Part shown: positions 10,947-21,213 of the stretch, piece by piece
Layout of the letters: the number at the start of each line of letters is the position of its first letter
How positions within the stretch are numbered: the stretch's first letter is position 1
Origin: Podospora pseudoanserina
Lineage: Eukaryota; Ascomycota; Sordariomycetes; Sordariales; Podosporaceae
Direction: 5' to 3'
Assembly: GCF_035222485.1 (NCBI RefSeq)
Contig: NC_085920.1
Location: 8,480,001 to 8,544,000 of the forward strand
Length of the DNA stretch: 64,000 bases
Made by a program: the position numbers and the translations under genes
Notes under the pieces: model-generated
The model's input: the letters and a program-made list of their open reading frames with translations, nothing else
Told to the model about the DNA's origin: nothing
Databases searched by the model: none

Positions 10947-12607
10947 ATGGCTCAACTGCCGTCTGAGGTCATGGGCCAGTGTGTTGCTATTCTTCTCTAC
11001 AGCTGGTTTTGCCTGGCCGTCGGCTTGTTCTTGCTGTGGATCGTGTGGGTTCATGATGAGCGCACGAGCTGTGAGTGCTTCACTGTCGTGGAGATATCAG
11101 CCAACGAGAGAGAGACTAACCAAGCTCAGATGTCATCATGCTGGGGTCTTTCATGGTCTTGCACACATTTACCTCAATCATCCAGCAAATACACACCATC
11201 ACCTGGTGGAACGATATCAAGACAGCACAATGGCAGAATGTCGTTGCCAATGTGGGGAATCCTGAGCTCAACATCACGGGTGCATCAACCGGTCTGGATT
11301 TAGTGCTGTTTTACATTCGTAGGTTGCTTTGTGGTCGACTACCGGGAGCGCATACTGATAGTTGCACAGAGTACTATTGCTACAATGTAGAATCACTACT
11401 CGTTGTCTTTTGGGCTGTAGAGCTGGCCAACAGTATCTTCCAGCTACGCATCACCAAAATGTACCGGTTCCACGCCTCTCTGATTGCCAAGGGTACTGCG
11501 GCCGTGATTCCGGCTGTGTTTATGGTTTTGCTTCGGTTCAGCAAGATTCAGGCCAGTACTGTCGGGTTCCTAATCTTGTCCAGCGGAATCAGTACGTTTA
11601 TAAGCTTTCGTTGTCTGCTGAAGAGCACTTGCTAACAAGCCCCCAGTGATCGCTTGCTTCCTGGCCGGCAGCTTGATCTTGTTGTCGATTCTTGGCAAAT
11701 ACATTCACTCGCGGGTAATGGTGTTGTCATGGGACGTTCGGTATGGGCGCTCAACGAACACTGGTGGAGGCACCTCGGATGGAACGAATCCAACCAGTAG
11801 CTCGCAGCCGAAGCCTCCGTTGCCGAAGAGGAAGAATATCTACGACAGGTGGTTGGTGTTGCGGTTCACCGTTGCTTTCATCGCCTTGAGGTATGTATAC
11901 CATCACATCATGGACTGCGAGCACAGAGAACTGACAGACAACGCAGCCTTTTTCAACTCGTCGTTGTCATGTTCCAGCTCCGAGCTTCACAGACCAACTC
12001 GGTCGAAAATGTCCCGGCAGAGCCGGACCTGAGCGCCGGGAGAGCCGTTACCGACTTTGTTCTTTACATCCCTGGAGTTACGGCGCCGGTACTGGCTTAT
12101 TTGGTGTTTGGAACAACGAGGACCTTTCGAGATTATGCCTGGTCAGTACTTGCGCCGCGGTGGTTGCTGGCGAAGCGAGAGGCACGCAAGCAGGCCAGGA
12201 AGAAGCCCAGCGTCGTGATCGGTGCGAGGGACTTGGCCATCATCAGCCAGGAGCAGGCAAACAAAGCGGGCCGTGATTTGGAATCAGGACTTTGTCATTA
12301 CGAGGTCGGCGTCACTGCCGGGAGGGATAGGGCGAACAGCAACGCTGGGAGGGAAAGGTCATTTAGCAACGCCGGGAGGGATAGGGCGTATAGCAATGCT
12401 GGGAGGATGAGGGGGAACAGCATAAGGCTGCAGAACCTCAATTCTTCCCACAACCACATTGTGGGTGCGATGAAGGATAAGGACTCGGATGAGGATGAAT
12501 GGCCGATTATGAAGCATGAGTCCATTCAGGTCACGACCGAAATCGACCGAAGCTCTGGCCACTCTAGTCAGTGGAAGGATATGATGGACAAGGATCGGAG
12601 GATATGA
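10947..12607 (+). CDS. Seven-TM GPCR-like integral membrane protein, unknown ligand
   Basis: Exons 10947-11070, 11130-11318, 11370-11591, 11647-11890 and 11947-12607 (introns 51-59 bp) join in frame to 479 aa. I count seven hydrophobic segments: VAILLYSWFCLAVGLFLLW; VIMLGSFMVLHTF; the stretch around ESLLVVFWAVELAN; TAAVIPAVFMVLL; MIACFLAGSLILLSILG; LVLRFTVAFIAL continuing into LFQLVVVMF; and FVLYIPGVTAPVLAYLVF. A short extracellular N-terminus and a charged C-terminal tail of about 180 residues fit GPCR topology. The tail carries a tandem Asn/Ser-Gly-Arg repeat (see 12312-12423). I do not match it to a named fungal GPCR class, and no signature such as DRY is apparent. The ATG at 10947 is the first in frame and sits 11 residues before TM1. 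The gene is real; GPCR identity is inference from topology only. Confidence 0.85.
12312..12423 (+). repeat. Coding tandem repeat in the 7-TM protein tail (AGRDRANSN-type, about 12 aa unit)
   Basis: Four imperfect copies with period about 33-36 bp encode units of the form AGRDRANSN, AGRERSFSN, AGRDRAYSN and AGRMRGNS. The nucleotide copies (starting GCTGGGAGGG or GCCGGGAGGG) are close, so recent slippage is likely. Confidence 0.85.
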
Positions 12608-12801
12608 TGGAGAAGGATCGGAGGATTATGAGGAACCGGGAGCAAAGGGGAATGGCGTTTTGGTTTCGTTTGTTTTTCTATGATACCCTCGTTGCGCCTG
12701 ACAATGATACGATTGACTGGATGACATTTCGTTGGATGTCGGATAATTTCTTCCGAGCTGCCCCATTTTATCTACGATAACCACGTCTTTTGGTGTTGTT
12801 T

Positions 12802-14787
12802 TTACTTCTTGCTCCCCAATCTTCCCAGTCTGACTGGTGCAACTAAACACAGGTTCGCAACGGCCAGAGCGAAGCAACATAGAAAAGTTAGACGCAGGGC
12901 GGCAGCGTAGCTCTGTACGACTTGATCCTGGTATGTCCCCTCCAAGTCCCTGATAGCCTCGACCGACTTTCTGACTTTGCTGATCACAGCCTCCTTTTCC
13001 GGTCCGCTGACGAATTCCTGGAGGTGATACCACAGCGAGTTTTGCACGACAAGCGATGAGCAGGCGACTCCGAGAATGTTGCCTGTGCTTCTCCACAGCA
13101 TCAGGGTGCTGGTCACGACAGCTTGCTCGTGCTGCTCTGACGCGGCGAGCACAGCCATGAAGCTTCCCGGGAACTGGAAACCTTGGCCTGCCGACGCCGG
13201 CACGAGACAGAGCATGTAAACCCATGTCGGCCAGCCCCTTTCCATGCTGAACAAGCAGAACAGTCCGGCTATGACGAGCGTTGCGCCTGTGATGAGCGGC
13301 CACTTCATCCGGCGGGACCAGGTGATCAAGAAGCCGGCTGTCATTCCACAGAGGGCCTGGACCGCGGAGCAGGTTACCAGGCGGAGGCCGGACTCTGTGG
13401 CCGAGGTGAGGAGGACGCCTTGGAAAAATAGCGGTCTTTTTTTTTTTTTTTTTTTTTTTGTCAGCTGAGAATTCAAAGACAAGAGAGGCAAAAGATGCTT
13501 ACACGTTAAACAGTATCGCCGCCGCCAACAATGCCGAAATATGGCTCGACAACATCAAGTTCATGTGCGGCGCCTTGAACACCAGATGAAGCGGCATGAT
13601 CGGGTTTCTAACCCATCCCTCCACCCACAAAAACACGGGGAACACCACCGCAAAGAACATCAACGACCCTACCACAACCGGATGGCTCCAAGGAAGAACG
13701 TTTCCCCCCAGCCCAACCCCCAACACCAACCCCGTCACGCTCCCCGCCAGGGTCGCGGCTCCCCAAAAGTCAAACTCTCTCAACGCCTGCTGTATCGTCA
13801 CCTTCTGTTTCCCGTAGAGTCCTAAATCATCGGGGATCACCAACCCGCTCACTCCCACACAGATGATCAGAACAGGAACCTGAACCCCAAACTCCCACCT
13901 CCACCCCAGACAATCCGCCATCAGACCCCCCAGACCCGCCCCCATCATGGACCCGACACCAAAAGTAACATTCAACAAGCTCTGATATCTAGGTCGGATC
14001 TCGATAGGCACGACATCAGACATGATGATGCTCCCCAGCGTCATCATCCCCCCCGCTCCGAGGCCGCAGACTGCTCGAGCCAGGATGAACTGGAGCATGG
14101 ACCCAGCAACGGCGCACCATAGCGTCCCCAAGGAGAAGACGGCAGCGAGGATGAGGTAGGGTGTTTTCCTGCCAATCGCATCCGACAAACCCCCGACCAA
14201 CGGCTGAAAAGAGGTCTGGGTGAGCAGAAAGGAAGTCGAGAGCCAGGAGGCAGAGTTGGCAGAGTGAAAGTGGGAGGTTATCACCGGGTGGGAGGAGGCC
14301 ATGATTGTGCCGTCGAAGCAGATTATCAGTTCTGCGCTGTCGTTAGGATTTTTCAGGTACGCTTGAGCTGGTTCGGGGGTTAGGAAGACGACGGCTGAGC
14401 TTACGGGGAGAGAATTATCTGGCCAAACAGCAGCCAGAAGCGGGGCCGGGAGAGGCCGGAGAGGTAGGGGGATTTGCTGGGAGCGCTTGACGGGAGGAGG
14501 GGGGTGGACTCGGTTGTTTTGGGCTGGGAGGGAAACGAGGAGGAGGCCGAGGAGATGGTGGTGCTGCTGCTGGGAGTGGAAGCATAGTGAGGACGGGGGA
14601 TGCGAAAAGGGGGTTGTTGCGGTCGAGAACCGGGGAGGAAGAGGTCGAATGGGTTGGTGGTTTCATCGTCGCTGGAGTCGTCAGACGAGGAGAGAGATTC
14701 TGACGATTCAGAGTCTTTGTCGCTTTCCCAGGGGTTCTTTCGGTAGAGGTACACCTCACGGTGCGGCGGTCTTTCCTGAGAGCTCAT
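12802..14787 (-). CDS. MFS transporter, vacuolar basic amino acid (VBA/Fnx)-type
   Basis: Major facilitator protein resembling the Vba/Fnx1 vacuolar amino-acid transporters. Exons 14405-14787, 13503-14336 and 12802-13435 give 616 aa. The N-terminal 100 residues are Ser/Pro-rich and cytosolic (DSESSESLSSSDDSSDD). The membrane core follows: FWLLFGQIILS, CFDGTIMASSHPVITSHF, LLTQTSFQPLVGGLSDAIGR and ARAVCGLGAGGMMTLGSII, which are family hallmarks. The second splice restores FNVPLFFQGVLLTSATESGLRL, a diagnostic stretch. The intron at 13436-13502 is odd: a run of 23 A separates the branch site (CTGAC) from the AG. The acceptor of intron 1 (14337-14404) also lies very close to CTAAC. It is convergent with the 7-TM gene. 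Substrate is inferred from family only. Confidence 0.9.
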
Positions 14788-15413
14788 GATCTTTGCGTTC
14801 ACATCATCGACAGACAGACAGACAGACACAAAAGAAACCACAAATATTCACACTCAAGTCACACTACATATTTTAGGTATTCGTACAACTCAATAAACTC
14901 CGTTAAACCCTTTCCCCCCTCAACCCATCTCCGATTCTCGGTGGCGGCTTTGTGTGATATTTGTATGGCGTTATGCGTCCAAACCCGCACTAACACCATG
15001 ACGCCTTCGCCCTTGCTTCCTGTAGTTCGGTTGCGATGCGGCGCCGACGATACATATCCCCCCCACACACCAGTCCCACACCATACCTACCAAAACTTGC
15101 CTCTCATCACCTTTGTCCAATCACCTTGCGTCTTCTCAGCTACCACGTTAAGGGTGCAACTTGTCAACTTGCATCATGCAGAGCCACCCCTCTTCCGCAG
15201 TGAAATAGGACGAATGACCAATATTCCGAGACTGCATTCTTGGATGTGTGACATGTATGTGCGGGGATATCCCCGATGGGTGCTGTCAACAAGGTGAACG
15301 GTACGGCCTTTGAAGATAATTGGAGGCCTTTGATGTTAAAGACAGACGAAGATGTGACACAGACAGTTTCACACATATCAAAGACGACCCAAGGGATCAA
15401 AGATCAAAATAGG
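14788..15413. other. Intergenic region between MFS promoter and hexokinase 3' end
   Basis: The MFS gene 5' side includes a GACA microsatellite near 14811-14826. The remainder has no recognisable gene on either strand. It runs into the 21-bp array of the hexokinase 3' end. Confidence 0.4.
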
Positions 15414-15690
15414 GCTTTGAAAAAGTCACAATATGCGTAGGAAAATCGATTTGATGCCTCCCTCAACACCAAACACGCCTTCCTCAAATGCAATCAGGCC
15501 TGGTCTGCATGAAAAAAGGCCCTCCTATATCCCCAGGACGCCTGTAACCTCTTCAAAGAGGCCTATCTAGCAAACAAATGGGCCTCAAAAACGTCTAGAT
15601 ACGCGCAGAAAGAATCTAATTAGGTCTCAAAAGAACCTCGGTACGCCTCAGATGACAGAACGGCAAGCCTCAAAAAGACATCAGGTACGC
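15414..15690 (-). repeat. Degenerate 21-bp tandem array at the hexokinase 3' end
   Basis: On the + strand a GCCT-like anchor recurs at 15435 (GCGT), 15456, 15477, 15498, 15519 (GCCC), 15540, 15561, 15582, 15603 (GCGC), 15624 (GTCT), 15645 and 15667. Every spacing is 21 bp except the last, which is 22. A weaker copy sits at 15414. On the transcript strand several units end in TTTTGAGGC or CTGAGGC. The unit bodies have diverged, but the phase is kept. The array begins at the hexokinase stop codon (15681-15683) and extends through its presumed 3' UTR. Confidence 0.7.
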
Positions 15691-17458
15691 ATACTGGCCA
15701 AAGCAGCAGGCACCAAAACGCCGGCGCCGGTGATACCGCCATCGTGGCAGGGATGCAAGACCACACGAATAGGGGCTTTCCCATCAAACTCCAACGCCAA
15801 AATCTTATCCAGATAGGCCTGTGTGTCGGCCAAGTAGTCTTGGAAGTGCTGAATGCACCCACCAGTGTATCCAACCACCAACTCAGTGATGTCCTTCTTC
15901 CCAATAGCACCAGGCTCCGGGATCTCCTCGGCACACATCAGCAAACCAATTGTCGAAGCAGCAATGATGCCGGCAGCTCTCTTCTGAATCGCCACGGCAA
16001 TCTTGTGCAGGACGGCCTCGAGCGTCTTGGTCCACTCAAACTCGGGATGCTCGGCCGGGAACTCGTTGCTCAGCTGGTCGGCCATGCTACCCTTGGGGCT
16101 GTTGTGGTAATAGTGGCTCAAGAAAGTGGTGGTGAGGCCAAATCTCTGACGAAGCTTGCTTGGCAGCGTAGAGACAGACAACTTGAGGACATTGATGCAG
16201 TAGTCAAGAAACATGATTCTGCCCAGCTCGCCCAGGTAGCGTCCGGCAGTCATGTACTCAAGAGGCTGGAAGCCGGGAATCTCTCCGGCCCTGTCAAGCT
16301 CCTCGTCCCACTTGTTGATCAGACCAAACTTGCGGAGAGGAGGCGCAGAGCCGTTGATGCTCCACTCGGTGTTGACAGCAATTTTGGCTGTAGCCACATC
16401 CTGACCGGGCAAGACGTTGATGGAAGCCGGGCGCTTGCTCTCATGCAGGGTAGAAAGCTTCAGGGGAATGGTGGCGTTGCAGCCCGTGCCGACAATGACG
16501 CCCATGGCCGCTTTCTGATGGGCTTTGGCGGGAAACTGGCAGATGAAAGAGACAAGAGTTGACACGGAATCGTTCGCAATCGCAGCAATCTTGATGTTCG
16601 GCATGTCAGCAGTCTTGTGCTTCTCATAACCAGTGGTCAGGTGGCCACCGAGATCCAGGTTAGACGTGATGGCAAAACCCTTTCCCATCGCCATCAGTTT
16701 GGCCTCGGACAGTGAGGTCTGGTGCATGGGAAAACTGAACGTAACACCCAGGGGAAGGTCCTGGTCAGGAGAAAGACTGAAGGCATCGCAGCCCTTGCGG
16801 ACAACATGTGCAATGCGGTCGCCAATCCATGAGAACAAACTCTCCGAATTCTCGTTCTTGAGACTTTCACCGATGGGCCAGGAGTGCTCGAGAAGGCGGT
16901 TCAACTTGCGGGCGGTGCTGGGCATGCCAGCGTCATCCACAACCAAATCGTGCTGAAGCTCGATGAACCCAACACGGAGGTTGGTTCCGCCACTAAGAAA
17001 CGTTAATCCCAGCTCTCCGAAGTCTAACCGAACCAGGAGAGTGTGGCTTGGGTTTTCTTACATGTCAATGGCGAGGTAACTGTTTGGTGAAGATGAAGTG
17101 TCAGCATCTTGTTCTTCGCTTCGTCTGTGTATCAACCCCCGCACTTTATGCAGCTGCCGACCGGAGCCGACTCGTCCGTTACATTCGCCTAGAAGCAATA
17201 CATCTCCTGCTCCTTGGGGCAACCTCAACCAAGATTGATGAGATGATAAACTTACCGACCGCTATCACTGCCGTCCTGGCCGGCGCTCACCTCGGGGGAT
17301 AAGATCGATTCAGAGATTGGGGTGGGCAGGAACATGTCCGACGACTCGGCTGAGAGCTTGCCAAAGGTCGAGGCCATCTCGTGAGCGAGCCCAGAGAGTT
17401 TCTGGACATCGATAGCCAGTGGCTCGAGAAACTTGTCGATTTCAAGCGTCGAACCCAT
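15681..17458 (-). CDS. Hexokinase-family protein, atypical (HxkC/XprF-like)
   Basis: Sugar-kinase fold of the hexokinase family. Exons 17256-17458, 17062-17079 (an 18-bp microexon) and 15681-16992 give 510 aa. The microexon completes RYLAIDIGGTNLRVGF, the phosphate-1 loop. Other family motifs are LPLGVTFSFPMHQTSL (about 153), IANDSVSTL with the catalytic Asp (about 215), GVIVGTGCNA, VNTEW (about 270) and EYMTAGRYLGELGR. The usual Thr-Lys-Gly-Phe of glucose-phosphorylating enzymes reads Gly-Lys-Gly-Phe here (about 177). Together with a divergent region after VNTEW, this suggests one of the atypical hexokinases known in filamentous fungi (HxkC, or XprF/HxkD, which regulates extracellular proteases). 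The start at 17458 is the first in-frame ATG. Family secure; subfamily and activity uncertain. Confidence 0.87.
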
Positions 17459-18280
17459 GTTGACGACTGTACAAAGGAAACAAGGGGGGGTACAGATGCT
17501 GTAGGAGAACGAGATGCTTCTAACACTTCGGGTAACGGCTGTCGATGGCCCAAGAGGAACCAAAACGTGCTGAACGCGTAAAGATTGTTGCTTGGAAAGA
17601 ATTCAAAACAAAATAACCATGGGAAAGTTGCTAAGTGGCGGAGTGCTTCCCATAGCTTATGGTAAACGGCAGGAGCGACGACGGACGGGCAACTTCGATA
17701 TTCAAGAGCGATGGAATCTTTCCCCCCCTGAAGCATTTGCCGCTAAGAGAGGGAAACAGAAACATATAAAAAAAACACCTTCGAGTCTGCCAAAATATTG
17801 GCCTATGACGAGCAATATTGAATACGCTGCCTCTTTGGGCTACATCAGCGTCCCAATGTCACGTATCATCGACTCAGCAGGCAGCATGTCGTGGAGGTTG
17901 CCTTTGGGGCCACGATCACCACAGCCAATCAGCGGTCTTGTTACACCTTGATGGCGTCCTTCAGCGCACCCACCTGTTCTGCCAGCAGGGGGTCGCCCTC
18001 AGCGTGCAACCACGGGAGAGGCACGACGACGTCCATCGTCAAAACAGGAAACCTTCGGGAATTTCTAGATGCATGAACGGGACCCCAAAATAGCCACGGG
18101 AGTGTTTAAGCTCGTCTCTTAATCTGCTCATTGCATGCCCCTGCATTTCATATTCGCCCAACCCTAACCCAACAGATGATACTATGGAAACTCCGTTTTG
18201 AGTCGTGTCTTGTCTCATGGCCATGACACATGCTGATATGCCTGTTATCTATACATTATTGTCTTGCTGTGGTCCATCTT
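17459..18280. other. Intergenic region, hexokinase promoter and cef1 3' end
   Basis: About 820 bp between the hexokinase start and the cef1 stop, both on the minus strand. No gene, RNA or strong repeat is visible. Confidence 0.4.
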
Positions 18281-20708
18281 CTAATGCCCATTGATCCTCC
18301 CTCCATTCAGAGTCAGCTCCTCTAGCTCAGCTCTCATCTTCCGGTACTGCTCCTGTGCCTCTCTCTCCCTGGTGCTGACAAATGCAACCTCGGCCCTAAG
18401 AGCTCCAAGACGTCTTTGAATCGCGGCTTCCTCTGATGTCTGCAGGACCCTGAACCCACTCAGCGCAGCCCTGGCCTTTTCCAAAGCCTCGTGGGCCTCC
18501 CCAATCTTCTTGCGCAGCATCTCGGCCCGGTTCTTGTACCCGCCCAAATGCAGATTCAACTTCTTTTCCAGCTTATTGCCCTTCTCTGCGGAAGCAATCA
18601 AGGCGTCGATAGCAGTCTGAATCATGTTAGCCCATACACATTCTTGAGTTTTCCGCCCCTGTGTGTGGGAGACGTGTGGAAGAACTTACGTCCAGTGCCG
18701 ATCGCATGATGGCAATGTTTTGCTCCTCCCCGCTGTCATCCTCATCGTCATAGCACCCAAGACCCAGCAACAGGGCGTTGGTATTGTTCCTGTTGTACAC
18801 TGCCTGGACAGCCTCCGGCTTCGGCTTTTCCCTCATCTCCATGAGAATCTGAAGGCGAGCCTCTTCTAGAGAATCATCTTCGAAACGGGCGATATCCACC
18901 GGCTTCACGTTTGGTGGCGCCCCTGGAAGTGGGTATTTGGTCGCATCATGTGCCATCAACAGGGCAGCTTCCTTCGCCACCAGCTTCTCCACCTCACTCT
19001 CGTTACTCTTGCTCAGCTCTGCGAATGTAGCTTTCCAGTCTACATGTACTGGCCTTGGCAAGTCCTTTTGCATGACCTGGGTCCGTCTCTTGCGCTCCAA
19101 GTACTCGCGGGCTTCGCGGATCTGCCGCTCTCTGCGATCTCGCTCCGCCGCATCCTCCTCCGTCTCCTGCGCAACAGCCGGCTCCTGTTGCTCATCCGGC
19201 AGTTCCAATTCCCAGTCGGTTTCCTTGGGTTTGGGAAGGGCGGCAAGTCTTTCCTTGAGTTGGTGTCGGAGAGATAGATCGCGCAGTCTGGCGTCGTTAG
19301 GGGTTCCTCCAACCATGGACATTTCATCATCTTTGGCGTTCAGCGCGAAGCTATCGCGAGGCGTGCGATGAGGAGTTTGGCCAACCCTGGCTGGAGTAGC
19401 GCCGACCCCATTTGCGCCCGACCGGAAAGGGGTTGCCAGCGGGTTTTCCGTGACTATCACCTGCCTCCGTGGCGCTACCGATTCGAACCCGGTTGAACCT
19501 GCACCCTCATGGAGAGGGGTGTTCTCACCACCCAACAGAGATGACTGCGTCTCAGTCAAGGCTCTAATGTTCCGGATCTCGTTCGCGATGTGGTCTTCTT
19601 CCGCGGGAGCTCGAGGTGTTCTGATCGGCGCGCTGGTGTTGAGCGTTGTGTAATTGCCAACCAAGCCGCGGGTGGCATCATTGTCACTCTCGCGAGCCAT
19701 CATGCTTGCCCTTTCTCCGATCATGCCCATCTTGACGATTTCCTCCAACTCACCCTCGCCAACCTGAGGGGCTGGAAGCACTAGCGCTCTCCTCTTGCTG
19801 CTCTGCTCTGCCTCGCGCATCTTCTGCATCTGACCAGCCTTGAGCGCTGCCTGCATCGACTGCGAGGGCCCCTCATTCTTTTTTCGCTTCCTATCACCTT
19901 CCTCATCGCCCTCCCCCTTCCGCTTGTTGCCAACTTGCTGCTTCTTGGGGTCGAAATGGGCTCGCTGCCACTCGTTGCGCGCAATCTCCTCAGTCGTATC
20001 GTAGAATCCAGGGACAGCCTTCTTTTCGAACGGAATATCGGCATTATAGTCCATCTGCCCCTTCTTCCTTGTTGTCACCTTGATGTTGATGCCGGCCGTT
20101 TTCAGCTCTCGTCGTTTCTGAAGCGCTGCCAGCCGTCTGGACTCCTCCTGCTGTCGTTCACGGGCCTTGCGCTTGGCCTTCTTGCCCTGTGTATTGGCAA
20201 GACGGGCGCGCGCCTCGCTCAGCATTTCCTTCTCGTCCTCGTCGAGATCGATGGTGTCGGGTCGGGCAGGCTTTGTTTCGGGATCGGGATCCACCTCGCC
20301 AGGGCGTAAACGACGAACATCATCGGCGGATGGTGCCTGGGCTTCTCCTCCATCGGGACCGGTCAGACCGAGGGACGAGGCTTCTCGTTGTTCGGCTTCG
20401 TCGAGGAGTTTCTGGTAGCGTTCGAGACACTGGTTGGCAGTGCGACCGACAATCGGGGCGATGGTGCGCCATTGCGTGGGCATCAGCTTTGCCAAATGTA
20501 ACAACTTTTCATCCTCCTCCTTACTCCACTCGATCTTCTTGATGCTGGGGTCGAGCCACTCGTTCCATCTTGCCTTGCACTGTTTTGGTGTTTTCCGGGC
20601 CAAGAGCGACGAGACACGCGCCCACTGGTTCAGCCCGTACTTGCTGACGGACGCCTTGAGAATTTCATCTTCGATGTTCGTCCATACACCTCCTTTTACC
20701 ACGGGCAT
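18281..20708 (-). CDS. cef1: Cef1/Cdc5, Myb-repeat subunit of the Prp19 (NineTeen) spliceosome complex
   Basis: Core component of the NTC that stabilises the catalytic spliceosome in the nucleus. Exons 18690-20708 and 18281-18616 (intron 18617-18689, GTAAGT donor, GCTAACATG branch) encode 784 aa. The N-terminus holds two Myb repeats: [20 protein letters not shown] through [19 protein letters not shown], then [19 protein letters not shown] through [17 protein letters not shown]. Next come the conserved [20 protein letters not shown] block and a basic NLS-like region ([17 protein letters not shown]). A Cdc5/Cef1 C-terminal domain follows, ending in a coiled-coil last exon ([19 protein letters not shown]). 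The ATG at 20708 directly precedes the first Myb repeat as in orthologues. It is divergent from bre2. Identification secure. Confidence 0.96.
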
Positions 20709-21213
20709 CTTGTTTACTGGTCGGTTTGATGGGCCCGGTTGGCGATGATTGTGGAATGTTGAAAAAGTTGGAACAGGCAAGTCACGGAAAAGTGGAAGGC
20801 GAAGCTGCGCGCGAGGCTTGGTTTGACGACTGGGCGTTGCACCATTTGATTGGGTGGAAATCCAGATGTAAGGACCCACACAAGCTTTTCAAGATGGCTC
20901 TTGGCACTCTTTTGATCCTTGTCAGCCCGCGTCTCCCAGCGCGTCGCAACTGACTTGCTTCCAACTTCCAATTGACAGAATCTCAACCACCGAAGCGCAA
21001 TCTCAACGGCGACTAATTTTCGGGTATATACTCAGCCAAATCTTCCATTCCACTTGATCGAACAATATAGAGCGTTACATTTTTTTCTTTCTCTTTCGTT
21101 AACAGTTTCTACGTCAAAAAGCGAATGTATTGCGCCATTGATAGAGCTGTTCTCTACTCAGAGCATCTTTTCGTCGATACAATAGAAACCAGTGCGTGAG
21201 CAAATCCGCAACA
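20709..21213. promoter_or_regulatory. 505-bp bidirectional promoter region, cef1 / bre2
   Basis: Compact shared region between two divergent nuclear housekeeping genes. A T-rich stretch (about 21070-21110) lies about 100 bp upstream of the bre2 start. No other gene is seen. Confidence 0.5.
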
